Source of the DNA: Tubulanus polymorphus
Lineage: Eukaryota; Nemertea; Palaeonemertea; Tubulaniformes; Tubulanidae
Direction of reading: 5' to 3'
NCBI RefSeq assembly: GCF_964204645.1
Contig: NC_134026.1
Coordinates: forward strand, 20,108,650-20,168,649
Length of the DNA stretch: 60,000 nt
The notes below the pieces were generated by a model, which made no database searches, was not told the DNA's origin, and worked only from the letters and a program-made list of their open reading frames with translations. Below are positions 41,656 to 55,023 of this stretch, in pieces. Position 1 is the first letter of the stretch. Each line of letters opens with the position of its first letter. The position numbers and the translations under genes were made by a program.

Positions 41656-42894
41656 TACAATGAATAGAACATTCTTACCTACAATTTTGTTCGCTCATCT
41701 TTTTCTTCTCCTAACAAGACACGTTTTCTGAATATTACTGCTAATTGCATTCTACAAGAGTTGGCAACACAAATATGTTTTAAGGATTCGCTTGAAACGA
41801 TGTTATCGGAGGGTCTGATTTCACGTGGAACTATCCACTCTGCCTCTGGGCCAAGAAAGCAATAAGAAATCACTTAAACGCCTCGAATTGAGACTCATGA
41901 ATTGTCTTGATAGACAAGCGTATATACCGGTACGTAAAAGGTAGATGAATAATTACTAAAATCATTAAGATAAACGTTGGTGTGCACTAAGCATTCTCAT
42001 TATTCCAAACAATTTTCTTGGTAGGATATGATCGGTGTACTACCAGGATGGGTCTCTACGAGACGTGTTGACATGGTGACAGCGAGGAGATAAAGGGTCA
42101 TTTTGTTCCTGCCAATCTCTTTTTCCTCTAACATGTAATAATGAGCAGGCTAATGACAGAAATTGGTATAATTTGACAAGCCCTCATCTTGCGTGTTGAG
42201 ACGGCAATAGTTTTCTTGTACGGTATATATGGATACGATGTGCGTATAGCATCAAGTCACGCGCGCGTGGAAAATGATTGAAAGGAGTATTGGCAGTCGT
42301 GAAATTCTGCTATCAGAATGATTATTATTTATTCAAAACTATACGACAGACACACTATTTAGGGTGAAGACCTTCTGATTCTGTAGACCTAAGCATAGGT
42401 TACGGCGGCGGAATGAAGAAATATCCCCGAAGGAAGCCGCGTACACTAAGGCCGTACAGCGGCGATTAACTTATCGTCGACCGGTCGCATTAATGCGCCG
42501 TGTCGCAATTGCAATTTGGAGAACGATCGGGTGTAATTTTTAGATAGACTCATCATAAACCGTCGCACGAAAATTTCTAATTTCCTGCTCAAGATGAGAA
42601 ATCGTCGAGAGCTTATGTTATGACTGCTGTTTGTCACGACTGTAGATTGACGAGCATTCCAATATACAAAATAAACAAACCCGCAGCCTGTCTGTCGCGT
42701 GATTCCAGTCGAATCCCCCAAAATTGTTCGACTAGATAAGTTCGCATCTTCATCGAAGCAACGAACACAGTTCCGCAATCATGACAGCCTGACTCGGTCA
42801 TAGGTATAATCGAAAATCAGAATCGATCTTAACTTAAGATCCATGTTGACATGTAAATGGTATTGGACTGGTAGACCGGTATCAACTATATACC

Positions 42895-43013
42895 TGGGCC
42901 CTGTTTTATAGACTGGTATTATCTTTAACCCGGGGGTTAACTCAATTGAAAAAGTTAGCCCCCGCGTTAACCCCCCCCCCCCCCCCGTTAATTGTTAAGA
43001 CTGGCCCTTGGAT
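42895..43013. repeat. Foldback repeat with long poly-C run
   Basis: GGGCCCTGTTTTATAGACTGG at the left and AAGACTGGCCCTTGG at the right enclose opposing TTAACCC and GGGTTAA blocks. One block has expanded to an unbroken run of about 18 C (about 42970-42986). Confidence 0.4.
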
Positions 43014-44706
43014 TTCAAATTTCCCCTTATTGTCCGGCGGCAATTCTCTATTGGAGAAAACGCATGAACCTTGATACAACGTTATATGTCGTATACCGAA
43101 ATTAAGATTTGATATTTTTTCGCAGAGAGATTTTGATTCGTAATTATTTTCTGCAAAACAACATATCGAGGAAAATCATTTCATTATCCCCAGAACACTT
43201 CAGTTACCTTTTGGAATTCTATACAGTGGGAACTTATCTGTAATTACATATTCACCGGTATACACGAGATATATCGAAGATCTTATGGGGGCTGTGATCT
43301 TTCTCGGAATGCTTGAGATGTACATGCGTAGATATGTGGATGCATTCGTGGAGGTATGAAAAATGTCTGATCTGAATTTTCATTAGAGGATACGATGTTT
43401 GTTCCTGGTCAACGTTCGGGTAACATCTCGAAGGTCGCCTACCGCCGAATGATAAAAATCACGAAGCCGGGAGTGCATACGGAAGATATTCGATCGTTTC
43501 ACGTATATAGCGAAAGGTACCACTTATGTCAAATTTAGACGTCGAGGAATGTACATAGCCCAACACGGCGTTGTAGACTAAATTGAACGATAATGCATCA
43601 TGGAATGGATTTAATTCAACGGCTTATGTTTCAAAATTGGACACCTATTACAAGTTACGTTTATAACGGCTAGGACGGATAATCTCGCGAGGTAAATAGT
43701 CGAAAAGTCAAGGTTAAATAGACATTATTCATATGACGATGGAAAAGGGTGGATGACATCGGCATGAACTCTTGCAGCAGGAAAGGTCAAGTTCATGAAA
43801 AAGGAATATATTCGAACTAGTTCTAAACCGAAATATTTCCACATCTTGATTGTTTGAGTAACTTAGAAACATTTTCGTTAGGGAGAACGATTTCTTTTTA
43901 TCCTGTATATAGATTTTGTCTAGCACGTTTCGTTTGCTGACAACAGCTATTCGCATAATATCCATCCATATAACACACTTGAAACTGTTTCTCAAACATA
44001 CCCGCACGACATAACGATACCCTCAAATGCTTTCATCAGAGGCATATTCCGCTTCGAGTACCTTCATCGACTGGAAGAAAAGAAACGCGCGATTATTTGC
44101 AAGTGAGTCGCAATCGATAGCGCTCAATTTAAGCAGTAGATTATTGAATTGCCTCGTTGCCTTTTAGACGCCGAATTCAATATTTGGATGCGCTTGGATT
44201 TAATCTTGTATAGCCTCGCGTGCTGGCCGTACACTTAACAGCCTAGACTCCAGGCTGGTATCGGAAGAATCCATTAATGGGTTTTGAGTATAAATTCTAT
44301 TCTTCGAATAACTGCCGCCATTATTGGATCATAATATCTACGCTAACAGATCAACTTAACGTTGAATTCTCGTATTACGAAACGACTAAACGTAACGGCT
44401 GGAATCCCTTTCTTTCGTATAGATTTTTGTTGAAAAAGAACTAGGGATTATCAATTATAATTCGGCCTTTTTGAATCGAATTTGCTTGACGCTTTTTATA
44501 ATGGAGAAAGTCTCTGCTTTCCATAATGTAAGGCTATTGTGAAATTTTGTTTGCGTCACGATTTGAAATATTTCCCGGGCAGAGAAGTTAAGTTTTCTAA
44601 TATAGATATTCTTAATGTGATAAGGATTTATGTTGTAATCCTTATTATTGATTCGAAACTTTGGCGTATATACAAAATGTTAAAACTCAAAAGAGAACAC
44701 AGTTTA

Positions 44707-44830
44707 CACTGGTGCCTTCGCGAAAAGGTCTAACTTCTAAATTGATTCTCAATAAGATGAAATAATGACGAAATTAGATCGATTTAAGATTTAATAGTTC
44801 TTTTGAAACATAGCCCAGGGCCCAGTTTCA
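44707..44830. repeat. Relative of the intron 11 repeat
   Basis: Shares CGCGAAAAGGTCTAACTTCT, TAAATTGATTCTCAATAAGA, ATCGATTTAAGATTTAA and TTTTGAAACA with 36271-36381 in the same order. Confidence 0.45.
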
Positions 44831-47800
44831 TCAACAAAATGTTATCTTAAAACGGTTAAGTTTGAATTGTTGGCCTCATCGGAAATATGAAGAAACCAAT
44901 AGTGATTAAAGCAAAATTTTGAGATTCCCCGAAACTGCGACCCCGGCACAACAGTTTAATCTGACGACACGCATCGGCTTACTATTGACTTTCACATCCA
45001 AGCACAAGAGCATGGATTCAATAATATTTTGCCCTTGAAAACGACTCCATTTTACCCTTCGAACTACACGTAAACAGTCTTCACCGTCGTATGCTTGCGG
45101 TGTAATCATTCAAATTTGCATTGTTAAGCGACTAATTCGCCAATTGCGACGATACTGGCAGCAAAATCGCTCGTCCTGCGTGAATAGAGGAAATTGCTTC
45201 TTGTAGATGGTTAATGCTTTATAAAATCCCCGTGCTATAATGGCCCCGTGCCAAACGTGCGACATTTTATGTTTATTTCGGAGTCTTCGTTGATAACATC
45301 GCATATTGGCCGTCATGAAAGTCGTCCGTAGCACTTCAAGTTCAAGTTAAATCTAATTTGTTTCATAGAAAAGAACATGTAGATATCCATAATCATATTT
45401 ACAATAACAAGATTGAGAAAAGTTTCATTTTTGAGTGAATGTATATAAACATGGTGGGAAAAATGAATGGTGTACGTAGATGATTTACATTTCTATGAGA
45501 GCCAAGCAAAGCTTAACAGAAGGCCGCGCTGGAGCGAGCGCCCAGGAGAGGGAAAATTAATTCAGAGCCACTTTCGCGTCATGGCCAATGATGCACTCTG
45601 TGATGTCACGTGAAGAATCTCTTCATATACACATGTCTGTCACACTGCGGTGAAATTCAGATGAATTGAATAGAACTGTATGGGCCCCAGCGAGATCATC
45701 GATTTCAGGGTAGCCGACGATGCGTCAAATCATGATGAGAAAATCTTCGAAGGCTTGGTCAAAAGGAGTGAGCTCGTTCTAGTTCTAAAACGAATACTAT
45801 TCAACGATGCGTTGAAGGGAATCATTATGACCCGGTATATACGCGTCGTGGATTTCGACCGAAAAGAAACGAAAATTAATTAGTGAAATTCGTTTTCATG
45901 CCAGGCGCAAGTGCGCCGGAACGCATTCTCGTTAATTGACAACCTGCGCGCGCGGTAACGAGCGCATTCTTCAGTTCACTCGAGTTGCTGTATAGGTCGA
46001 GTGTGAAAGAATATGATAAAAACGCGCTACACGCATTTCCATTTGAAAGCTAATTCCTGCGGAAAATTGAACAAAAACAGCGGGGAATTAATCCCGTACT
46101 TCAATAGCCCTCCCGGACGTTCGGTTTTCATGTGCCGTCTTGGCAGACGACGTTGGGAAAATAAGAAGAATCGGCCATATCTCCGAGTTGTAGGTGTGCT
46201 CTGCTCGGGCACCGTCGAGTAAAATCTCTCGCTGTTTTTCTTTCTGGATGCGTTTTGTTTTGCTGACCGGGTAGAAAACGGTAACGACGTTCGCGTCGTT
46301 CATTTGCAGCAAGCTGTCCGCGAACGAGCTAAAAATACGCGAGCCATTCGACGCCGCGATGACATGTCTGAGCTGTGACTTGGAATTCTGGTCGGATGTA
46401 AAACAACGTTCAGTATCTACCTTTATCGTTTGTTATAACTAAAGAATACAAACGTGCTGATGCTGAAATGACCGCGCGACATTGACAGAATTGATAACAG
46501 CGTTTGTGCGCGACGAATTGGTCGGGAATATCTCAGTATCGTCTTCGACGGTTTAAGTCGTCGCCGTTGCACAGGCACACGCGCTCTGCTTTCAAATCAA
46601 GTCAGTGTTGTTCCCGGAGCCGAGTATGTCACATGAAAGGTAAGCGAACAAGTATTTAATAATCACGCTTTCATGTCGTTCGTGCGTCGTCGTCTTGGAT
46701 CCAGCAAACGATCTATATGCATATATACGTACGTATGCATATATATATATAAATTATCCCCCTTTTATCACGTACGTATGGGCGCTTCAAACAACGGGTA
46801 CATCGGTTTCTTTTTATGTATGTATAAGTTCTTGGTTTTTCATTGAAAGTCCAATAGGAAACTGCATGAATTTGGCGGTTTTGAATATTGTTAATTAGTG
46901 TTAGTTTAATCATCTGCCGACGATTGTAAATACGTTTGCAGGTACGTATTCTACCCATTCCGTTCGTCTGAAATTATTCTTCAAATTACAAGCGTACGCC
47001 CAGCTGCAGCCATTGTGATTTTTCTCACTTATAGCGAATTCGATTTCTGCCTACCCGATAGTGTCGACTATCACGATGTCGACCGGTAATGAGTACATAA
47101 AGAACAGCTCGTCGATTCAGACGCGGTTAATCTGAGCGTTAAAACTCGACTCAAACCGGTGTGAAATCGAATCTATCCAGATGAAATATCATTTCGAACG
47201 TCGCTACAGGAAACGGAATTGTTCAAATTAACTAACTGCACGCCTATACGATATGACATTTCGTTTTTCATTTTCGTGGCTGTCCGCGTAAGTCTAGACG
47301 ACGTGTCTCCAAACGATTTGCTATACGCAGATTATTTGAATTACGAAAATCGATTAGCCGTTCGTATTTTGACGATGCCGAATCAGCAAAAGCTTCAATT
47401 TAAATTTCCAATATAACAGGCGTCTTATATCTGTCATTTCATCTGAAAATATCTATATCAACCCACATTTGGAATCAGGGAAAGGATTTTTCTCGGGCCA
47501 GGTGGCTGTATTAAAATCGTGTTATAAACGCAAAACACATCGACTTAATTAGGTCAAGAAACCGCGACTTGCACTACACCTCACCTTACTCGGACTTATG
47601 ACCTATTCGGACAAAGACGGGATCATATTTTGTGATTTCCTAACTTTCTTTCCTATCCATAACTCGGACTTCGCTTACCTAAAACCAGTTTGTTCCGTCT
47701 TCACCCGTCAAGAGATTCGAACTCATGCTAAAGCCGTTATCCGAGTTGATTTGAAGCGGAGCGATACCGGACCGCAAAAAGGCAAGCGAGGATGAGTGTT

Positions 47801-48618
47801 TATGCGAGAAAGACGAGGTTTACTGTATCACGTTTTTTTCGACACATTAATTTCGTTGTGATAAAGGGTCTAGACGGTTTTGCACGAGTCTCAGATAAGC
47901 TGCCGTACTGTATAAACCCATTTTTTCAATGTAGATATTTTCTGAATTTCATGAGACATATATAATTTTCGACAATTCTTTCGGTACAGCGTATACGACT
48001 GTCACTTGAACAGCGACAATCTCGCGAGGAAAACGAAAGAAATTTCAGTTTCTGATCTTAAATTGAGTTTCGGATCGAAAATCAAGTAACGGTAATTCGA
48101 TTCGAAAAGATCCAATTACGCAAGAACTTCGCACGCACGTCATGATACGTCTGCACGAGGCTTACACAATATGGATCGTCTTTAGCCACCGGTACAGAAT
48201 GATCAGACGAAACAATATATCTTAATTCAGATATTCTCGTGTCTCGTTAATAAAGATTTAGGGCTATATTCTAGCTCGACAGACCGAATTAATCTTCTTA
48301 TAACCCTGATTAATGCGCAGGATGTGTATCACGTCATAATTAACCGAGTCCCGGCACTTCGTATACGTATATACATATACATACCGTAATGACACAAGCG
48401 AAAATAGCGCTCGATATGAATGATATTGTTATGAGGAAAGTCCGGTGTCGCGAATTATTCTTTCGCTCACGCACGGCGCAAAAAATGTAAATGTGAGTCG
48501 ACCGTACCTGATAACGGACGGGGCATCTCGTATGAATCTTTAAACACACGAGACGACTTCGTCATACCATCTAATGAGCTTCCGCGTAGAACAAGAAATC
48601 TAGCTTCAAAAAAGTTAA

Positions 48619-49000
48619 TTGGCGCCTTGAGAATAACACATATATTGCTTATTAGTGTTGACAATATGATACGATATAAATCATATGATTTTAACGATCA
48701 ATGAAGTAATATCGGAGATTTGAATAATCGATAATTGAATTCAGTTGACCGGCAACCAGTCTAGCCCCGATATATTGATCACGTATTGTGCAAATGGTTA
48801 TTGAAATTATCAAAAAAAAGTTATGAAATATATTTGATTGGAAAATAAATGCCCAAATTCACAATTGTAATTTTGTATTTTGAAACGCCTGAATATCGTA
48901 GACGCTGTGCACACCGACTCGCACAGATGGCCTTAAATAATAGTAAAGTGTAGTAATAAATGTATATATATAAATCATTGTAACGGTTTTACGGTCAAAA
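48619..49000 (-). mobile_element. TTGACGCC-ended repeat family, copy 2
   Basis: Minus-strand copy. In plus-strand order it shows GGCGCCTTGAGAATAACACA at the left, TTGACCGGCAACCAGTCTAG in the middle, and GTAACGGTTTTACGG at the right. The outer end has mutated from GACGCC to GGCGCC. Confidence 0.65.
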
Positions 49001-49320
49001 CGGTCGAAAACATCGTCTTGCTAATGAAAGGCTCATGCCTAGCCCCTCTCGAGTGGCAATGTTTTGTAAGTGTTTCAAAAAAGGGCAGAAAAATTACAAA
49101 CAAATACATATGCCTCATAATCCAACGACGGTTTCTATCGTTTGAACTCTGCATCGCTTGCGGGTGAAGTGTAGTCCAAGTCGTTGGCTGAAGATCATTG
49201 GTAATTGCTTTAGTTAGGAAAATGCGAACTTATGAACCACTTCTTGCAACCGCTTCAAAACACTGCATAGGTCAGTATGATACCGGTTGTAAAGAAGAAA
49301 TCTAACTTAAAAGTTTACTA

Positions 49321-49719
49321 TTGACGCCTTGAAAAACAACACACATATTGCTTAATACTGTCGACAATAGAAAAAGATGATATAACACGTGTAATATCGA
49401 GGATCGATAACGGTATTTTAGATTTGAATATATCAATGATTGATTTGAACTGACCGGCAACCAGTCTGACTCCAATATATCGATGACGTAGCACACATCT
49501 TCTCAAATAGAATTATCAAAACCTATCAAAAATAAAATGAAAGTTATGAGATACATTTAGTTACAAAATAAATGCCAAAATTCACAATTTTTTTGTTAGT
49601 CTGAAACGCCAATATTGATGACGTAGTGCACATTGACCCACACAGAACTCCTCATGAAACGCATAGTATACTAGGTATCAATGTCTGTGAAAATAATTGT
49701 AACGGTTTTCACGGCGTAA
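49321..49719 (-). mobile_element. TTGACGCC-ended repeat family, copy 3
   Basis: The best-kept minus-strand copy. It begins TTGACGCCTTGAAAAACAAC, carries CTGACCGGCAACCAGTCTGA and the internal ATTGATGACGTAGTGCAC block, and ends GTTTTCACGGCGTAA. The opposed GACGCC and GGCGT ends suggest short terminal inverted repeats. Lies about 320 bp from copy 2 in the same orientation. Confidence 0.68.
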
Positions 49720-50453
49720 AAAAAAACATCGGCACAATCAAATAGTGACGGATAAATTTGCAACTTAGATACCTGATGGTTCCGTAGGATTGGCAATGAA
49801 ATAAATCGGTGAAGATCTCTGCGAGCGTTGGATCATCTTTTGCGCGAGAATAGGATCTATACTTACTACATAACAGTACACCGAGGCTTGACAGCTAAAT
49901 TCACTCCCGGTGACTGCCTGAGACTTGTTTGGCTCAGCTGTTAAGTTCCCAACATCGACACCTCACGACGTACGTGCAAGAACACGGCGTTTATTTTTAT
50001 GGCCAACCTCCTCGCGATGTTGAGCCAAAGTACATGTATAATAATTGGTCAAAAATGCGAGTAACTAACAGAAATATCAATGTAAAGAAGACATCTTTCA
50101 CGGTCGCTGTATTGATACATTATTATATGATACGCACAAAGATGTTATCGATTGCAATTTCTTGCGAAACGAAGGGTATTTGAGACCGAACATGACAGGA
50201 CTGCGATGATTAGTTGTAGATTCCTTCGTCGAGTTAAAATCACGCAATTCCACCATTTTCGACGTCCCTACGCAATTTCAGTTTAAAAAAAATTGCTTTC
50301 ATTATATCGCAATTAGTAAGACTTCAAACTGCTATTGTATTTTGACTGATGTAAAGTATCACGAAGACATCAAAGTACCAACGATATGAGTAGACCGACT
50401 GCGAGCATTCGACAATGCAAACATTATTGACTAAAAAGAGAGAGAATGATTTA

Positions 50454-50748
50454 TACGAACTTTCTTATGACCTCCTGATGCCGCAGACGAGATCCGTATC
50501 TGCCAATGCCGAATGAAAATGTAAATATTTGAAAAATGTCTTAGAAATAGAAAAATGAATGAAACATTTCAAGAAGTCAAGATCACTAGATACTCGATCT
50601 TTCGATACGAACTTTCTCGTGACCTGCTCATGCCGCAGACGAGATCCCTATCTGCCAATGCCTAATGAAAATATAATCATTTGAAAATGTCTTACAAATA
50701 GAAAAATAAATGAAGCATGTCAAGAAGTCAAAATCACTAGATACACTG
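50454..50748 (+). repeat. Tandem duplication, period about 152 bp
   Basis: Two consecutive copies each begin TACGAACTTTCT and include ATGCCGCAGACGAGATCC, ATCTGCCAATGCC, TGAAAATGT, TTCAAGAAGTCAA or its variant, and ATCACTAGATAC. Similarity is high but not perfect. No ORF spans them. Confidence 0.65.
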
Positions 50749-52576
50749 GTAGGTTTACTAAAAACATGGGTTAAAATGTTTGAAAATAATTTAGATACAC
50801 TAAAAACCATTCAACAGGTGAGCCAAAATATGTCGGATTTTTATTTCGCTTTCTCTTGTTCAAACGTTTTTTAGATTTTCGCTCGAATCAGACTCCTATT
50901 ACGTATTTCCGAGGACGCGTGATACATTGCTTCTGGTGCATTTAAGGACTTTGACAAGCCGATTATATATTGAAAATTATACACGCCAGTTGAATCGCCG
51001 AGGGAAACTTGCTCTGAATTTTTAAATTTACGCCGAATGACAACAATACATCAGGGCTGTAATTTTGGCATAACTTTTTCCGTTAGTGATAATAAATAAT
51101 CCTCGCTGCTGCGGTAAAAGAGACTTGTTTCACCGCTAGTGACAGACGATCTATCAACAGCGGCTCAGTTATACCTACGTCTTCGAAATCTGGCCCGTCA
51201 AACATAAGAGTAATTATAAGTATATGCATAATTACTCCAAAGTCTAGACTCGCAAAATGGCGCCTAGAAACTGGAAACTTCTTTATTGGATCTATACACG
51301 GGGCTTCTCTTCGTTACTAAGACCATCAAACATATTCAAAAAAATGTTTGGCGGTTCTGGCTTGCAAAAATGATCGGCACTAGGAGAGCCATCGGTCTTT
51401 CGCACCCCGAAATCGCCAATCGTTATCTGGTGGTGGATACGTTTCTCGATCGAAGGTTCTGCTCTGGCCTCTTTTCAAGAAAAAGAAATACAGTTCCAAC
51501 CTGCTGAACATGTCCTCGGTGGGTTAAGAGACGAAAACCAGCAAATGAAAAAATACGAAATATGGCACTACCGAATGAATAGAAACTGCTACGGCTTTCT
51601 TTACGATTTTTTAGCCAACCATAAACACGTCCATGAGCTAACGTAACCTGACGTAATATGCACCGGTCGAGGTCTTCTGAACCACGACTAAATAGCTGAC
51701 GGGCCCGCCTGGGGTAAACCAATCTCACGGCGCGGTGTATGCAATATCGATACCGGTTCAAGAATCTGTCTGCGCAGATCATCATTATCGAGCGGTGCGT
51801 CTCGCGCGATCACACACGGTGTTACCCCTCCTCGACAATTTAATCATCGGGGGATGCTTTCGTCTCGTCTAGAGCAGATGGTATATTTGCAATCGTGTTT
51901 AATAGTCTAAAATTTGATTAATGTATCGACCGATGTTGAGGCGAACCCCTCGAACCACTCTCGAACTCGGTGGAGAATCCTCGATATGTTATTCGCGTAT
52001 AATCAGATATAGATATTCTCAAGCCACTGAAGATAAAGCATATACGCTGCAAGACTGGTCACCGCAGCAGCACTGGAAATGGAATTTCTTGAAAAAAGAT
52101 TCTTTATGAAAAATTTGAATCTGTTATTTGGATCATTGTTTTGTTAAAAGTATCGTCATATTTTCGATATTGCGAGATTTTACCCTTGTTCTAGTTTCCA
52201 TTGTTCGCATAGTCGTCCGTATATGTATTACCTTGCCTGCTGTTCCAAATTGTTAACGGTTGTCAGACTTATCAGTTAAGTTGGAGAACAATTAGTACGC
52301 GATGTCGTTGTTGACTTACTTATGCTATCAATCTCGGATGCAACGCGATTCGTCGACGAGTACTTCGATAAGATGAGTTCGTCTGCATGTTAAGAACTGT
52401 AAGAGGTCGATCATCGTAACGTCAGTTCGCTTACTGAGGTGGATCTCTATGCACGAGTGACTGCAGCACTCAAATTGAAAGCTAAATTACGAGTACACGC
52501 GTACGTACCAACTAGGAATCATGACTACATCGTATAGTCGATTAAATAACCAGCGTATCTATGAACGAAAATAACC

Positions 52577-52707
52577 GCGCCAAAACGCCCAAAAATTCCA
52601 TTTGCGTGCCAAAATGGATTTCTAGTCTTTTTGGTGCGCCAAACTGGATATTCTTTGTTTTCCATTTGTTGGGGGCGCCAAAACGAAAAATTTTGAGTCG
52701 CGCCAAA
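52577..52707. promoter_or_regulatory. Cluster of four GCGCCAAA octamers (E2F-type sites)
   Basis: Exact GCGCCAAA occurs at 52577-52584, 52636-52643, 52675-52682 and 52700-52707, all in one orientation. The complement TTTGGCGC is the E2F/DP consensus (TTTSSCGC). A fifth near-match, GTGCCAAAA, lies between the first two. No gene is recognised next to it, so it may be regulatory or a decayed tandem repeat. Confidence 0.35.
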
Positions 52708-53254
52708 ACTTTTTTAAAGGAAATCTGAGGCTCTTTAAGTTTTGAAATTCTTATTTCGAAAATATGTTTTCTTTTATGTATAGAAAGATGAATGAATGCA
52801 TTTGTTACCGAGAAACTAATTTACCCAGCGTCTTTCTTGATGAAAAATAGCTATTTTTTTGGTCATACGAAAAATAACCTCTTCCCCTTGCAACAGGTCT
52901 GCTATTATTTCATATCACGGTGGTTATCAAGGGTCAGGAGGAGATTTATTTTAGCTGGCTAGAAACAGCCACACATAATATGCGCTGGGTCTATCAATAA
53001 TTCGCAGGAATACAGAGGCGTCATAACGGAGACGTTCACGCGGCGTGACTAATTACCGAGTAAGACTTATCGGTAACTTCTACACGTGAAGAATCGTGAC
53101 AAATGATCTACCGAATGATGACTGCTAATTAAACCGATTCAAATAAGCTATACTCTCGAAATAGTAAGTCGCACGGATATACCTGCGATGTTAAAACGAA
53201 TCCCGACCTTATGGTGAAAACCAGATTAATTCAAGAGAATTCAAGTGAAGTATA

Positions 53255-53590
53255 TACGCATCGGCTTATGCCATCCTATATCGGCAGGGATTCGAATCTG
53301 ATGGCATCGAGACTCGTCACGGTACGAGACCCTGCCACACTAGCCCGAGTCCGCCGCTACACGCGCGGCTTAGATGATGTCATTATGAGCCAATCAGAAA
53401 TTGAATTATTTTATAAAGCGATTATAAAACGGGCAATCTGATTGGTGCCGCAACTGTTCGTGCGGCAAACCTGCGCATGTAACTGCGCATCCGGTCAAGT
53501 GTGACAGGATTCCTTGTCGTGGCTGAGTCTAGTGATGAGAATTGGTTCGAATCCCTACCGAGGGAGGATGGCTAATGCACGAAATGGAAA
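53255..53590. repeat. Head-to-head pair of SINE-like sequences
   Basis: Two inverted copies of about 150 bp flank a spacer of about 35 bp. The minus-strand copy holds AGATTCGAATCCCTGCC (complement of 53287-53299 and beyond) and the plus-strand copy holds GGTTCGAATCCCTACC (53544 on). Both are followed by CCGA...AGGATGGC. Inner ends AGCCAATCAGA and TCTGATTGG also oppose. GGTTCGAATCC is the Pol III B-box consensus. No intact tRNA fold is formed. Confidence 0.5.
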
Positions 53591-54579
53591 ACATTGTGCT
53601 AATGAGGCTTGATGCTTGAAAAATTGAGATTGCAGCAGATGTGAAAGAAAATATTTTGCTTACATTATGTCAATACAATATAGTATAATTGAGACCAGAT
53701 TTAGAAAAAAATGTTGGGTTCTAATACAGTTGAAGACCGTTACCGCCTGCCGATATGTTACCAAATTCGCTTTATTGCCTGAGAATCCTCTGAAAAACCG
53801 ACTGTATCTTCAAGCACGTGATTTTAGTTCGTTTTCATGTCCGCCCATACACCATGGTTTAGCTAAGTAAATTCGTATTAAAATCATCCGTTATACTACC
53901 ATCGAAATCAAACCTCATTAGTGATGTCCATTGTCTGTAGGCCTAGATGCTTTCCGAAATTTTCTTAATATGAAGTGAACTACATACCGTATATATCTTT
54001 CTACACATATATCCTTGAATATCAAAATATTATGTGTGATAAACCTAGATGGCATCAACTCATTAATTTTGGATATAGACATAGTAGAAGTTTCTACCAA
54101 ATGAGAAAATTCAATGAATTTCACCTTTCACCAAGTATACTTCTCATAGTAACAAAATAGATAGTTGAAGATATGAATATGCTGTGAAGGATATACATTT
54201 TCTTTTAACTCAGAAATGGAAGAACTCCATGTACACTGATACTTATTTATTTTTCCCGCAAAAATGAAATCACCTAACTTGTATTGATGTTTTCCTAGTC
54301 GTTGCAATCAACTAACGAATGTCTTTAGTTTCATCCAATATGTACCTGATGTATAGGCGATCTTACGCCGACCCAATCAGCTGATGTAGAACGTCGACTA
54401 AGTGCGTTCACTCCGTCAATCAGTCGGACCCGAGTAACGGGCCGTTGGACGAGTACGCCACCGAAACTGACACATCGATCGCTTGCGTCTTGAAAAATCG
54501 CTCGATACAATGTATGGACCGATAATCATTTTGGTTCCGTAAATCAATCGACAAAACCTCGTATCTGAGGTTTCTCAAC

Positions 54580-54613
54580 GTGTGTGTGAACGTGCGTGTG
54601 TGTGTATTTGTGT
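54580..54613 (+). repeat. (GT)n microsatellite
   Basis: Interrupted GT/TG run with ACGTGC interruptions. Confidence 0.7.
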
Positions 54614-54754
54614 TGAAAAGTCGTCAGTGGGGAGGTGGATTTTTTTCCTTTAATTGACACAAAAAAATTCTAATGAGTAGATCTAGCGTGAAAATAAGAT
54701 ATGGCGCAACGTCGTAAATCCATTAGCGATTATTTTGCTCAGTTGGACCACGCT

Positions 54755-54820
54755 TAGAGTAGAGTAGCGTAGCAGAGCAGAGTAGAGTAAAATCGAATAG
54801 AATGGAATAAAATGGAGATA
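54755..54820 (+). repeat. Degenerate AGAGT / GAATA microsatellite
   Basis: AGAGT units (AGAGTAGAGTAGCGTAGCAG) drift into AATAGAATGGAATAAAATGG. Confidence 0.65.
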
Positions 54821-55023
54821 AAACGATTACAAAAATTCAAACTCAAAACTGTATTGTCCCTCAATGTTACAAAACATCAAACATCATCGGTTCGAAAATA
54901 CAATAAAGCAACAAACCGACGAAGTGTAATTCTAAGAACCAATATATACAATTGCGATGTGCCGTAGATTTGGAGGCCTATCCGTAACGGGACGATACTA
55001 TGAAATAGGGTGTGTGCGCAGGC

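Larger units (their letters stand above)
41656..48618. other. Gene-free AT-rich stretch
   Basis: Holds the poly-C foldback (42895) and a relative of the intron 11 repeat (44707). A plus-strand frame at 45680-45883 (67 residues) is reasonably composed but has no recognised family. Alternating AT runs lie at about 46727-46760. Confidence 0.5.
49720..53254. other. Gene-free stretch with tandem repeat and octamer cluster
   Basis: Apart from the 152-bp tandem duplication and the GCGCCAAA cluster, nothing is recognised. Overlapping opposite-strand frames near 51286-51785 (73 and 120 residues) show no domain. Confidence 0.5.

Noticed and set aside
50454-50748. Direct repeats considered as a possible CRISPR array.
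   Set aside because: Only two copies, each about 150 bp with no spacer structure, in an animal genome.
53544-53555. B-box GGTTCGAATCC suggesting a tRNA gene; a similar word lies at about 588-598.
   Set aside because: No matching acceptor, anticodon and T-arm stems can be laid out around either site. The 53.5 kb site is better explained as a SINE-like repeat.
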